NCBI GenBank assembly: GCA_937967405.1 | Contig: CALCJV010000068.1 | Coordinates: 1 to 44,289, forward strand | From: an uncultured Chloroflexales bacterium | GTDB taxonomy: Bacteria > Chloroflexota > Chloroflexia > Chloroflexales > Chloroflexaceae | Direction: 5' to 3' | Length of the DNA: 44,289 nt | Shown: positions 23,064 to 31,781 of the stretch, piece after piece | How the letters are laid out: each line of letters opens with the position of its first letter | Numbering within the stretch: position 1 is the stretch's first letter | Notes under the pieces: model-generated | What the model was told of the DNA's origin: nothing | What the model saw: the letters and a program-made list of their open reading frames with translations, nothing else | Database searches by the model: none | Position numbers and translations under genes: made by a program

Positions 23064-23217
23064 GCCGCTTTCAACGCGATGCAGATGCTCTTCGCTCTGC
23101 TCGCATCGTTGCGGCCCGCACCTGCTCTGCCCTGCATAGGCTTTCCTGCGCGGTTGAGTGGCACCTACTTGTAGAGCGGTTGGCAGCGCAGGTGATCCAG
23201 AATTGGCGCGGTGGGTG

Positions 23218-23226
23218 TGGTATAAT
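23218..23226 (+). promoter_or_regulatory. Extended -10 promoter of minC
   Basis: TGG-TATAAT, a perfect extended -10 box, about 33 bases before the minC ATG. It means the min genes need not depend on transcription from the dinG-like gene. Confidence 0.6.
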
Positions 23227-23258
23227 CGTTGCATGTTCCGTTCTTATGCATAGAATCT

Positions 23259-23957
23259 ATGATGCAAAACCTGATCAAGATCAAAGGCGGGCGTGAAGGA
23301 TTACGAATGCAACTGGACCCAGCCGCAGCATGGCCGGAACTGCTTGCGGCCGTGCAGGTGCAGCTTGAGCAAGGCGGCAGCTTCTTTGTCGGCTCGCAAC
23401 TGACGCTTGATATAGGCGAACGGGTCATTGAAGAAGCCCAACTGACGGAACTGCTGAGCCTGCTTGAACAGCACGGCGTGCAGCTCGATGGGGTCGCTAC
23501 TGCCGCCCAAACTAGCCGCAAACACGCCCGTGCGCTCGGCTTGACGACCCGCACTGCGCTGCGGGTTGTGCCGACAGCGGAGCAGGTGAGCCAATCGCAA
23601 GATGATGCCCTGCTGCTTGTCCGCACGCTCCGTTCGGGGCAGGTGGTGCGCCATCATGGGCACGTCACTATCGTCGGTGATATTAACCCCGGCGCGGAAG
23701 TGATTGCTGGGGGGAGTGTGATTGTTTGGGGGCGGCTACGGGGCCTCGTGCATGCAGGGGCACTGGGCGATGTGAAAGCCCTGATCTGTGCGCTCGAACT
23801 GCGCCCAACGCAGCTCCGTATCGCGCATCTGATTGCCCGCACGCCCGATGGGGGCAGCGATTTGCGCGAGACCCGCGTGCAACCGGAGATTGCCCGCATC
23901 GAGCAAGACTATATCAGTGTCGAGACGTGGGGCGCACCCCGTCGTCCCACACCCTAA
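23259..23957 (+). CDS. minC: Septum site-determining protein MinC
   Basis: Inhibitor of FtsZ ring assembly, 232 residues. The N-terminal domain (1-110) starts NLIKIKGGREGLRM. The C-terminal beta-helix (about 125-225) has the MinC signature LRSGQVVRHHGHVTIVGDIN, PGAEVIAGGSVIVWGRLRG and HAGALGDVKALICALEL. Two adjacent ATGs (23259, 23262) are possible; a TTG at 23229 lies just past the -10 box and is rejected. Followed by minD after 48 bases. Confidence 0.93.
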   Translation: MMQNLIKIKGGREGLRMQLDPAAAWPELLAAVQVQLEQGGSFFVGSQLTLDIGERVIEEAQLTELLSLLEQHGVQLDGVATAAQTSRKHARALGLTTRTALRVVPTAEQVSQSQDDALLLVRTLRSGQVVRHHGHVTIVGDINPGAEVIAGGSVIVWGRLRGLVHAGALGDVKALICALELRPTQLRIAHLIARTPDGGSDLRETRVQPEIARIEQDYISVETWGAPRRPTP

Positions 23958-24005
23958 CCAGCCAATCCATAAGCATGGGTGAATTGGCGAGAGGAGCAAG
24001 AGCTT

Positions 24006-24812
24006 ATGGCGCGAGTCATTACGATCACATCCGGCAAAGGTGGCGTGGGCAAAACTACGACCACCGCCAATCTGGGCACTGCCCTCGCTATGCATGGCTC
24101 GCGGGTGGCTGCAATTGATGCCGATATCGGCTTGCGGAATCTGGATGTGGTGATGGGCTTGGAGAATCGTATTGTCTACGATCTCGTAGATGTGATCGAG
24201 GGGCGGGCCCGCCTGCGCCAAGCCTTGATCAAGGATAAACGCTTGCCCGAATTGTATCTGTTGCCGGCAGCCCAAACCCGCGATAAAGATGCAGTGACGG
24301 CTGCCGATATGATCAATTTGACGAATGAGATGCGAAATGACTTCGACTTCATTCTGATTGACTGTCCGGCAGGCATCGAAACCGGCTTTCGCAATGCGAT
24401 TGCCGGAGCCGACGAGGTGCTGATTGTCACTACGCCGGAAGTTTCGGCCGTGCGCGATGCAGATCGCGTGGTGGGCTTGGTGGAAGCGGCCGAAAAGGGC
24501 CCTGCACGGCTGATCATCAACCGCCTCAATCAACGCCTTGTCAGTCGGGGCGAGATGCTCTCTATGGATGAAGTGGTCGAAATCCTCGCAGTTGATCCGC
24601 TAGGGGTGGTTCCGGAAGATGAGCTGATCGTCTCTACCACCAATCGCGGTGAGGCGGCGGTGTTCAACCCTGCGTCGTATGCGGGGCGGGCGTATATCAA
24701 CATTGCCCGCCGCCTAAATGGTGAGAATATCCCGATTATGGAACTGACTGAACAAACGACCCTAATGGATCGGCTGTTTGGCGGTTTGTTTGGGCGCCGC
24801 GCCCGCACCTAA
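24006..24812 (+). CDS. minD: Septum site-determining protein MinD (ATPase)
   Basis: Deviant Walker-A ATPase of 268 residues that binds the membrane and recruits MinC. It has SGKGGVGKTT (9-18), switch I DADIGLRNLD, switch II DCPAGIE and INRLNQRLV. It ends in the amphipathic membrane-targeting helix TTLMDRLFGGLFGRR. The start at 24006 is set by AGAGGAG upstream; an earlier in-frame codon at 23979 has none. The intact targeting helix plus minE downstream indicates a full oscillating-type Min system. Confidence 0.96.
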   Translation: MARVITITSGKGGVGKTTTTANLGTALAMHGSRVAAIDADIGLRNLDVVMGLENRIVYDLVDVIEGRARLRQALIKDKRLPELYLLPAAQTRDKDAVTAADMINLTNEMRNDFDFILIDCPAGIETGFRNAIAGADEVLIVTTPEVSAVRDADRVVGLVEAAEKGPARLIINRLNQRLVSRGEMLSMDEVVEILAVDPLGVVPEDELIVSTTNRGEAAVFNPASYAGRAYINIARRLNGENIPIMELTEQTTLMDRLFGGLFGRRART

Positions 24813-24861
24813 CAGCGATGACGTGCAATGTCGCACAATGTCTCAAGCGAAGGAGTCAGCC

Positions 24862-25119
24862 GTGAGTTTGTTTGATGACCTTTTTCGCCGCAAACCAGCT
24901 AGTGCCCAGATTGCCAAAGAACGCCTGCTGACGGTGCTGGTGCATGATCGTGTGAAGCTCACTCCTGAAGATTTGGCCAAGTTGAAACAGGAACTCGCCC
25001 TCCTGATCCAACGCTATATTCCTTCGGTCAATCCTGACGATATTGAAGTGTCGCTGTTGCGCGAGGATACGAGTGATCGGCTCAAAGCCGATGTCCCGCT
25101 CCGGCGTGCGCTCGATTAG
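24862..25119 (+). CDS. minE: Cell division topological specificity factor MinE
   Basis: Short MinE of 85 residues that stimulates MinD ATPase. It starts MSLFDDLFRRKPASAQIAKERL: the amphipathic membrane segment and then the anti-MinCD helix with the typical AKERL(L/Q) stretch. RYIPSVNPDDIEVSLLRE is the topological specificity domain. The start is GTG at 24862 with GAAGGAG 6 bases upstream; an upstream ATG at 24838 would add eight unrelated residues. 49 bases after minD and 22 before era. Confidence 0.92.
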   Translation: MSLFDDLFRRKPASAQIAKERLLTVLVHDRVKLTPEDLAKLKQELALLIQRYIPSVNPDDIEVSLLREDTSDRLKADVPLRRALD

Positions 25120-25141
25120 CCGACGAACCAGAACACCCCCT

Positions 25142-26131
25142 ATGCCTGACCAGCCGCACCAGTTTGCCCACCCCGCCCCGCTCGCGCCCGTACCGCTCGG
25201 CGAGCCTACACCCCCGCCTGCATCGCACCGCGTTGGGTTTGTGGCTCTAGTGGGCAAACCGAATGTCGGCAAAAGCACGCTGCTCAATACGTTGCTCGGA
25301 CAGAAGGTGGCGATTGTTTCGCCGCGCCCGCAAACGACCCGCGTGCCGTTGCGCGGAATCCTATCCCGCGCCGATGCCCAGATCATCTTCATTGATACGC
25401 CCGGTATCCATACCCCTGATCACGAACTGGGGCAGTTTATGGTGACCCTCGCCCAGCGCACCATCCCCGAAGCCGATGTGGTCTGTTTTATGGTGGATGT
25501 GACCATTGCCCCTACGCGCCTCGATGTGGAGATCGCCGAGCGCGTGCGCCAAGCCCAAGGGGCACGCCTACTGGTGATCAACAAGGTAGATTTGCCGCCG
25601 CGCCCGGGCCAGCCGCATGATGCGAATATGCAGCATGTGCAAGCCTACCGCGACTTAGGTCCATGGGCTATGGAGCTGGCCATCTCGGCCCTGCACGGCG
25701 ACGGCGTGCCCGAATTGCTGGAGCAAATTGTTGCCCGCCTGCCCTACGGTGAACCGCTCTACCCCGATGATTGGATTGTGGATCAGAGTGTGCAGCACCT
25801 TGCCGCCGAGCTGGTGCGTGAGAAGATTCTGCTCTTCACCCAACACGAAATCCCGCACTCGGTGGCCGTTGAGATCGATGAGTGGGATGAGCGCGAAACG
25901 GGGACGTACATTCGCATGACGATTAATGTGGAGCGCGACAGCCAAAAGGGGATCATTATTGGGGCGCAGGGGGCTATGCTCAAACGGATCGGTACGGCCG
26001 CCCGTAAAGATATTGAGGAGTTGGTTGAGCGAACCGTCTTTCTTGATCTGTGGGTGAAGGCCCGCCCCAACTGGCGCAACGATCAAACCGCACTCGGCTG
26101 GTTGGGCTACCGTCTGAAAGACTGGGGCTAG
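25142..26131 (+). CDS. era: GTPase Era
   Basis: GTPase for 30S subunit assembly, 329 residues. A Pro-rich N-terminal extension of about 30 residues (unusual) precedes the G domain: GKPNVGKS (38-45), DTPG (85-88), NKVD (147-150). The C-terminal KH domain (about 235-315) contains INVERDSQKGIIIGAQGAML and binds the 3' end of 16S rRNA. No good ribosome site precedes the ATG; 22 bases separate it from minE, so it is probably translated from the min transcript. It converges with ybeY. Confidence 0.95.
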   Translation: MPDQPHQFAHPAPLAPVPLGEPTPPPASHRVGFVALVGKPNVGKSTLLNTLLGQKVAIVSPRPQTTRVPLRGILSRADAQIIFIDTPGIHTPDHELGQFMVTLAQRTIPEADVVCFMVDVTIAPTRLDVEIAERVRQAQGARLLVINKVDLPPRPGQPHDANMQHVQAYRDLGPWAMELAISALHGDGVPELLEQIVARLPYGEPLYPDDWIVDQSVQHLAAELVREKILLFTQHEIPHSVAVEIDEWDERETGTYIRMTINVERDSQKGIIIGAQGAMLKRIGTAARKDIEELVERTVFLDLWVKARPNWRNDQTALGWLGYRLKDWG

Positions 26132-26319
26132 GCAGTCAGCGACCTAACCATATCCGTGCGTCTCTGCGAGAGTGCGGAGACCGTCATGCTGATTGACCTG
26201 ACCTTGTACGGGGCGGATTTGGGGCTAGCTAGGATGTTCCCCCCGACACTGGTTGCAGCTCAGCCCTGCCTCAGCAAGCTGGGGGTGTTGGCTTGGCACG
26301 TCGTGCTTGCCGCTGAGTG

Positions 26320-26850
26320 TTACCCTTCACGCCCTAAGCCAAGCAGGAGCATTATCGCTTCTTCGTGCTGACGCATCAAGGCCGCATCCGCTGCACTGCG
26401 CTCATGATCGAAGCCAAGCAGGTGCAGCGTGCCGTGTGCCACAAGGTAGGCTAATTCGCGCTCGCTTGTGTGGCCATATTCAGCTGCTTGGGCCAGCACC
26501 CGCTCATACGATAGCACAACGTCACCGAGAAAGTGGGGGAGATCAGGTGGCAGGACAAATGGGGTAGCATCTCTAGCATCGTCATTGGCTGGAAACGAGA
26601 GTACATCAGTGGGCTGATTAATCTTGCGATACGTCTGATTGAGGGCGTGTAGCTCGGCATCATCCGTAATCCGCACCGCAACTTCGCACTGAACGGGTAA
26701 TTCACGCGCTAATGTAGGGCGTACTTGCACGAGGACGGCGGCTACGGTGCGCTCAACCAGATTGGCAAGATCGGCGGGAGTCTGCCCAGTTGCCAACATG
26801 ATCTGCTCGGCAACTTGCACCTCGATTAGCGGCGGGGGTAGCTCAGACAA
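26320..26850 (-). CDS. ybeY: Endoribonuclease YbeY
   Basis: Zinc-dependent RNase of 176 residues for rRNA maturation and quality control. The metal site HGTLHLLGFDH supplies His139, His143 and His149. The family segment YRKINQPTDVLSFP is at about 74-87 and LGDVVLSYE at 108-116. The start codon is TTG at 26850, with AAGGAG 7 bases upstream, and overlaps the end of the preceding NUDIX gene by 8 bases. Translation is therefore coupled. era lies nearby but on the opposite strand, whereas in many bacteria ybeY and era are in the same operon. Confidence 0.93.
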   Translation of the reverse strand: MSELPPPLIEVQVAEQIMLATGQTPADLANLVERTVAAVLVQVRPTLARELPVQCEVAVRITDDAELHALNQTYRKINQPTDVLSFPANDDARDATPFVLPPDLPHFLGDVVLSYERVLAQAAEYGHTSERELAYLVAHGTLHLLGFDHERSAADAALMRQHEEAIMLLLGLGREG

Positions 26851-27301
26851 ACTTCTGCTCCTTCCAGAGCTGTTGCACCTGCATCAGCACATCACGTTCA
26901 CGCCGAAACGAAGCAAGGGTGATTGCTTCCTCAACCGGAAACCAACGGGCATCATCTACTTCGGAGACCTGTGGGGTGAGCGTGCCATACTCATACGTAA
27001 GCAGAAACAGATCAACATACTTATGCACGCGCAACGAACCAGCCCGAAACCAGTACTCAATTGTGGCAAGGTGGCGCAAGACTTGCCCGCGCAAGCCAGT
27101 CTCTTCGGCCACCTCGCGTATTGCTGCAAGCTCGGCAGATTCGCCGCGCCGCACGTGACCTTTGGGAATGCCCCAACGCTTACCTCCATACGTGGCGATC
27201 AAAACTACCTGAAGCTGTTCTCCGTGAACACGGCAAATTACACCACCGGCCGAGTAGGATGTACGGTGCGGCGTTGCTAAGTTACCCGCCTGATTCGGCA
27301 T
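26843..27301 (-). CDS. NUDIX hydrolase (dinucleoside polyphosphate / RNA pyrophosphohydrolase-like)
   Basis: NUDIX protein of 152 residues. The lead-in YGGKRWGIPKGHVRRGE and the REVAEETG part of the box (complete G-x5-E-x7-RE-x2-EE-x-G) resemble bis(5'-nucleosyl)-tetraphosphatase and related cap-like pyrophosphohydrolases. It lies between inorganic pyrophosphatase and ybeY on one strand (35-base gap, then an 8-base overlap). Substrate is not certain from sequence. Confidence 0.85.
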   Translation of the reverse strand: MPNQAGNLATPHRTSYSAGGVICRVHGEQLQVVLIATYGGKRWGIPKGHVRRGESAELAAIREVAEETGLRGQVLRHLATIEYWFRAGSLRVHKYVDLFLLTYEYGTLTPQVSEVDDARWFPVEEAITLASFRRERDVLMQVQQLWKEQKFV

Positions 27302-27336
27302 CGCCCACGACCCGTCATTGCTCCGAGTTACCCCGC

Positions 27337-27891
27337 CTATGCGTGGTGCTTCTGCAAACGCCCAGCCCGGTAATCCCAGTAGTGGTTGGCGGAGAAGCTG
27401 ATGCGCTCTTTGGCATACGCCGCATCTTGCCAGCCGATTGGCTCGACCCGCTTGCCTTCGAGGTCTTTATACACGGTAAAGAAGTGCTCCACCTCGCGCA
27501 GATAATGCGCGGGTAGATCGGTGTAATCGATATACTCGTGGAAGAACGGGTCGTGATTGAGCACCGCGAGGACTTTATCATCGGCTTCGCCCCGATCCAA
27601 CATCTGGAACATCCCAATCGGGCGGGCCTCCACGATACAGCCGGTAAAGGTGGGTAGGTTGGTCACCACTAATACGTCCAGCGGATCGCCGTCGTCGTAG
27701 AAGGTTTGCGGGACAAAGCCATAGTCACCGGGATAGTGCACAGGGGAGTAGAGCACCCGATCCAGCCTGAACGCACCAATGTCTTTGTCGTACTCATACT
27801 TATTGCGTGAGCCTTTGGGAATCTCGGTAACGACGTGAATGACGTTGGGGATGTCGGGGCCGGGGGACAGGTCGTGCCACAGATTCTGCAT
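27337..27891 (-). CDS. ppa: Inorganic pyrophosphatase (family I)
   Basis: Soluble pyrophosphatase of 184 residues that hydrolyses PPi to phosphate. The family signature is present: EIPKGSRNKYEYDKD, RVLYSPVHYPGDYGFVPQT and the metal-binding DDGDPLDVLV. ADDKVLAVL and HFFTVYKDLEGK also fit. Start at 27891: GAGG lies 8 bases upstream. An extended -10 box at 27938-27946 supplies a promoter. Confidence 0.96.
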   Translation of the reverse strand: MQNLWHDLSPGPDIPNVIHVVTEIPKGSRNKYEYDKDIGAFRLDRVLYSPVHYPGDYGFVPQTFYDDGDPLDVLVVTNLPTFTGCIVEARPIGMFQMLDRGEADDKVLAVLNHDPFFHEYIDYTDLPAHYLREVEHFFTVYKDLEGKRVEPIGWQDAAYAKERISFSANHYWDYRAGRLQKHHA

Positions 27892-27937
27892 ACGTTTATC
27901 CTCGTTTCTTCCGCGCAGATACAATAATCCTATACGT

Positions 27938-27946
27938 ATTATAGCA
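27938..27946 (-). promoter_or_regulatory. Extended -10 promoter of ppa
   Basis: Minus strand TGC-TATAAT, about 47 bases before the ppa ATG and just past the stop of the STAND ATPase gene. Confidence 0.55.
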
Positions 27947-27963
27947 CGCCTCACTCGCCGGTG

Positions 27964-29037
27964 TTAGCGCGAGGCAGCGGCACGGCTGAAGAGCCAGACC
28001 CCCAGCACGAGTAGCCCAGCCACCAGCCCGCCGAGCCACAGGTGGCCGCCCACCTGCCACGCTAGCAAGCCGCCAATCGTGGGCACGAGCAGCCGCCCCA
28101 GATCGGCGAGGTCGCCCAGCTGGGGCACTTCGATGTGAGGCCGCTGCCCGCTATACTCGCCCGCAAATGATGACCACGAAAAGACTGGCGGCTCGCCGAC
28201 AAATACGCCCGGCGGCAGGGGCGCACCAACGATGGGGCGTTCGGCGGCTTCGGCAAGGTAGGCCGCCCGCCAATCGTAGGCTGGGTTGCCGTTGCGGGCA
28301 ATGAACAGGTGGTAGGCCGCCCGTTGCAGATAGGCGGGGTGATTTAGGCTGAGGTTGGATAGCTCTCGCAGATCATCAGCACTGAAGCGCACGCCACTCG
28401 CATCAAGGTAGGCCTCAGTAAGCAGGCGCACTTCTGTTGATGCAAAGCCGCCCAAGCTGATGCGGGCAAACGGGGCATTGAGTGGTGTCGCCGCCGCACT
28501 GCCTGCGAGGACTCCCACGAGCAGCAGCATCAGCTCATCGGCGGGCAGGGCCGGCACAAACGGTACGCCATCAATCGAGGGGATCGGGCTGGCGGGAGGC
28601 TGGGCGGCACTCCGTAGGCTGAGGCGGGCAAGCTCATCCAGCACAGCTGCACCCCATCCGGCCGCCACAGCGACTTCACAGCGATCAAGGCAGAGCAGTA
28701 GGGGGGCATCGTTTTGGAGCAGCGCGATCTCTAATGCCCCAATCGTGTGGGCGCGGCTGCCGACAGCACGGGCTAGTGTTTCGTATAGCTCCTCAGCCGA
28801 TTCGAGCACGGCCAGATCGAGGTAGCACGTGTATAAGTCGGGGCGTTCGAGATTGACTGCGGCCGATTGGGCAATATGCGTGAGCAGCGAGGATTTGCCG
28901 ATCCCCGCTGCGCCACTGATCAGCACTGGCCGACCCTGATCGAGCCGATCAAACACGACCGATAGTTCGCGCCATCGCCCGATGAAGCGTTCGGTGGTGA
29001 TGATCCGTCCGCGCTCAGTGAATGGGTTGCTGTTCAT
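27964..29037 (-). CDS. STAND-type ATPase with C-terminal membrane anchor
   Basis: Protein of 357 residues. It starts NPFTERGRIITTERFIGRWR, a leader seen in membrane-associated STAND/AAA ATPases. Walker A is GAAGIGKSS (42-50); Walker B-like is LLLCLDRCE (113-121). A helical module follows (about 195-265, with SLNHPAYLQRAAYHLF). The C-terminus has two hydrophobic segments (about 307-322 and 327-350, LWLGGLVAGLLVLGVWLF) that would anchor it to the membrane. No effector domain is visible. The ATG is 6 bases after the stop of the binding-protein gene, so the two are tightly coupled. Confidence 0.78.
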   Translation of the reverse strand: MNSNPFTERGRIITTERFIGRWRELSVVFDRLDQGRPVLISGAAGIGKSSLLTHIAQSAAVNLERPDLYTCYLDLAVLESAEELYETLARAVGSRAHTIGALEIALLQNDAPLLLCLDRCEVAVAAGWGAAVLDELARLSLRSAAQPPASPIPSIDGVPFVPALPADELMLLLVGVLAGSAAATPLNAPFARISLGGFASTEVRLLTEAYLDASGVRFSADDLRELSNLSLNHPAYLQRAAYHLFIARNGNPAYDWRAAYLAEAAERPIVGAPLPPGVFVGEPPVFSWSSFAGEYSGQRPHIEVPQLGDLADLGRLLVPTIGGLLAWQVGGHLWLGGLVAGLLVLGVWLFSRAAASR

Positions 29038-29043
29038 GCTGCC

Positions 29044-30801
29044 TCACGGAGCCGCTTCAGCCACATACCAGCGTTCGATGTTGGCGAAGTACATGGGCGT
29101 ATTCAGGTTGAGCGTATCATCCTGCACCTGCACTCGTGTACTGACCACTACCGGCATGCGATCTGCCCAGAGGAACAGATAGGGCAGTTGCTCGACAATC
29201 CGCTGTTGGGCTTCGCGCTGAGCAATGGTGCGCTCATTCAGGTCGAAGGTTTGGCGGGCCCGTTCGGCATACCGGTCGTAGGCTTCATCGCGGAAGCCGA
29301 CTACATTGCGGGTGATGCGAGTATCAAGTTCGCTCTGGTTGATCTGGCTTGAGTGAAACAGGTCGAAATCATCGGGATCGTAGTAGCGAAAATCACCCAT
29401 TGCTGGGCTGCCTGCACCATTCAGCCAGCTGCCGAGCAGCAGGTCGAAGTCATACGGGGGGGCATAGCGAGCCACTAAGCTGGTGTTGAAATCGGCTGGT
29501 TCAACCGTAATCTGCAAGCCAATCGCGGCCGCAGACTCGGCGATGCGCTGGGCCAGCGCGACGCGGCGCGGATCGTCGCTGCGCACATACAGCTGCGCCA
29601 GAAACGGCACACCATCGCGCTGGCGGATCGTCGCGCCGGGGGGCAGTTCCCAGCCAGCCTCAGCGAGTAGCCCGCGTGCCGTGACGAGATCAGGGGGCAC
29701 ACTGCGCGGCGGAGTCAGATCCGCCCACGAGCCGGGCACGGCACTGCTGCCGAGCATGATCCCTTGCCCGTCTGTCGAGGCTTCAACGAGGCGTGGCACA
29801 TCTAGGGCCAGGGCAAGCGCACGGCGCACACGCACATCGGCAAAGGGTCGCCCTTCACGTAGGTTGAAGCCCAGAAAGTAGAAGCCGTTTTCGATGTAGG
29901 CTCCCGTCTGGAAGGCGGCATCAGTGGCAAAAGCCCGGCTCTGTTGCCAATCTAGCTCAGCCATCAGCAGGGTGCCATCTTTAAGCGCGTTGGCGGTGGT
30001 GGCGGCATCTGGCGAAACGACGAAGGCCACGCGAGTCAAGAGCGGCGTACCGCGATAGTAGCCAGCGTAGCGGGAGAGGATGACCGATTGATTGGGGATG
30101 CGTCGTTCGAGCTGGAAGGGCCCGGCACCGATGGGCAAATCCCAAAAGTTGAAGGTGCTGAGGTCTTTGTCTTGCAGCAGGTGGGCCGGCAGGATCGGCA
30201 CGGCAAGGTAGGCGATCAGGGGCGAGAAGCGTTCGGTGAGGGACAACACAAGCGTGGTATCATCCACCACTGTGACCGCACTGATGTAGCGCAGATTGGC
30301 TAGCAGGGCGGTGCTCGTAAAGGGCAAGGCCCGCAGCCGCTCAACAGTGAAGCGCACATCATCGGCCGTGAGTGGTTGCCCGTCATGCCATGTCAGCGCA
30401 CTGCGGAGGGTGATCGTGAGGGCTTGGCTATCGGCCGTGGGAGTCCAATTGAGGGCCAGATCAGGTTGTGGGCGCAGCTGCGGGTCAAGCCGCATCAAGC
30501 CGGGATACATCAGCATGCTGATCAGCTCGGCGGTGCGGTTGTCGGGCTGCCACGGGCGCAGGATCGGCACATCATCGGCTACGCCGAACGTGAGGTTCCC
30601 TCCCACTGGGCGTGCTGTCGGCGTGGGTGGCGGGGTTGGGGTAATTACCTGTGGCGGGCGATTGGCGGGGGGGGGTTCAGGATTGGTGGGTGCGGGTATG
30701 CCGCAGCTCGCCAGCAGGAGTAGCCCCCCTAGCAACAGCGGTGTGGCCCACCCGCCGCAATGGGCACGAACATGGTACACTAGCGTAAGCACAGTTTGCA
30801 T
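29044..30801 (-). CDS. Extracellular solute-binding lipoprotein, family 5 (peptide/nickel type)
   Basis: Substrate-binding protein of 585 residues. The signal peptide ends in the lipobox LLASC (about Cys33), then a Pro/Thr linker. The SBP family-5 fold follows, with LTITLRSALTWHDGQPLTADDVRFTVERL (the family signature; about 125-155) and a C-terminal FANIERWYV. Such proteins deliver peptides, nickel or opines to ABC permeases, but no permease or ABC-ATPase gene is adjacent. Instead a STAND ATPase gene follows after 6 bases. It may serve a distant transporter or act as a sensor. Confidence 0.88.
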   Translation of the reverse strand: MQTVLTLVYHVRAHCGGWATPLLLGGLLLLASCGIPAPTNPEPPPANRPPQVITPTPPPTPTARPVGGNLTFGVADDVPILRPWQPDNRTAELISMLMYPGLMRLDPQLRPQPDLALNWTPTADSQALTITLRSALTWHDGQPLTADDVRFTVERLRALPFTSTALLANLRYISAVTVVDDTTLVLSLTERFSPLIAYLAVPILPAHLLQDKDLSTFNFWDLPIGAGPFQLERRIPNQSVILSRYAGYYRGTPLLTRVAFVVSPDAATTANALKDGTLLMAELDWQQSRAFATDAAFQTGAYIENGFYFLGFNLREGRPFADVRVRRALALALDVPRLVEASTDGQGIMLGSSAVPGSWADLTPPRSVPPDLVTARGLLAEAGWELPPGATIRQRDGVPFLAQLYVRSDDPRRVALAQRIAESAAAIGLQITVEPADFNTSLVARYAPPYDFDLLLGSWLNGAGSPAMGDFRYYDPDDFDLFHSSQINQSELDTRITRNVVGFRDEAYDRYAERARQTFDLNERTIAQREAQQRIVEQLPYLFLWADRMPVVVSTRVQVQDDTLNLNTPMYFANIERWYVAEAAP

Positions 30802-30918
30802 AGGCGCATTATCTACCTTCTAACGATCATCGCAACTAGACCAGTAAGCCTAGCGTTGTATATTGTACGTGAGAGTTCGGATTTCTGCCTAATTTGATTT
30901 GCTGAAAGGAGCAGCCAT

Positions 30919-31650
30919 ATGGCTCCATCGCGCATGGGATCTCGCACCATCGCCGCACCTGCGGCAACGTGGCGTTACCGCGATCTGCTGATTGTGATTG
31001 CCCTTGCGTTTATTTCCATGATCCTCTGGCGGGTGCCGTGGATCGGTACCGTGTTCTATCCGTTTCGGCTGCTTGGTACATTCGTCCATGAACTATCGCA
31101 CGGATTGGCCGCAATTGCAACTGGAGGACAGTTCCAACGCTTTGCCGTCAACCCCGACTTGTCGGGCATTGCATGGTCGGCGGGCGGTATTCGTTGGGTC
31201 ATCACTAGTGCGGGCTATGTCGGCAGTGCGCTTGTAGGTGGGGCGTTGTTGGTGGCGACAGCCCGCGGCGTACCGGCCCGTTCGGTGTTGGCCATGTTAG
31301 GCCTTAGCTTGGGCGTACTGTGCGTGATCTTCGTCCGCAATCCATTTGGGATTGCCAGTGGCCTGATGCTAGCGGGGGCCTTGATCGTTGCGGCGGAACG
31401 GCTGAGTCCTTTTGCCGCCTATGCGCTGCTGTTGTTTCTGGCAGTGCAACTGACGCTCGATGCGGTGAATAATATGGTAGACTTAATTATGCTCTCTGCC
31501 CATCATCACGAAGTCTTGACGGATGCACGCCTGATGGCGTTGCAAACAGGAATACCAGCACTGGTGTGGGCGATGGTGTGGAGTGCGGTTGCCATAGTGA
31601 TTCTTGCGGGGGCGTTGCGGATTGCATTTTACGGGCATGCACTGCATTGA
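30919..31650 (+). CDS. M50B-like membrane metallopeptidase
   Basis: Polytopic membrane protein of 243 residues with about six helices. The zinc motif is HELSH (57-61) inside the first helical region, within LGTFVHELSHGLAAIATGG, as in the Peptidase_M50B family. A second-site acidic/asparagine motif is probably NNMVDL (about 184-189). It would cut within or near the membrane; the substrate is unknown. AAAGGAG lies 7 bases before the ATG. An LRR gene follows after its own promoter. Confidence 0.8.
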   Translation: MAPSRMGSRTIAAPAATWRYRDLLIVIALAFISMILWRVPWIGTVFYPFRLLGTFVHELSHGLAAIATGGQFQRFAVNPDLSGIAWSAGGIRWVITSAGYVGSALVGGALLVATARGVPARSVLAMLGLSLGVLCVIFVRNPFGIASGLMLAGALIVAAERLSPFAAYALLLFLAVQLTLDAVNNMVDLIMLSAHHHEVLTDARLMALQTGIPALVWAMVWSAVAIVILAGALRIAFYGHALH

Positions 31651-31679
31651 TAATATAATTGGCATAACCCACGTACAAC

Positions 31680-31709
31680 TTGCCGAATTGCCCGACATGG
31701 TAGTATAAA
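31680..31709 (+). promoter_or_regulatory. Promoter candidate of the LRR gene
   Basis: TTGCCG (31680-31685), 18-base spacer, TATAAA (31704-31709), about 72 bases ahead of the LRR start. Confidence 0.4.
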
Positions 31710-31781
31710 TAAAGATGTCACCTAAGCGAACCTCAATGCGTGTTGCTATTACGCTCAGTGTGGAGGTGGAACGGATTGGCT

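Noticed and set aside
23079-23174. 31-codon frame between the CBS gene and minC
   Set aside because: No ribosome site and Ala/Leu/Pro-rich composition expected by chance at this GC content.
23736-24533. Open frame of 265 codons on the minus strand
   Set aside because: Spans the minC end and minD on the opposite strand; real motifs are on the plus strand.
26132-26319. Possible small gene or structured RNA between era and ybeY
   Set aside because: Short frames lack ribosome sites and overlap the ybeY end; only weak palindromes such as CTAGCTAG are seen.
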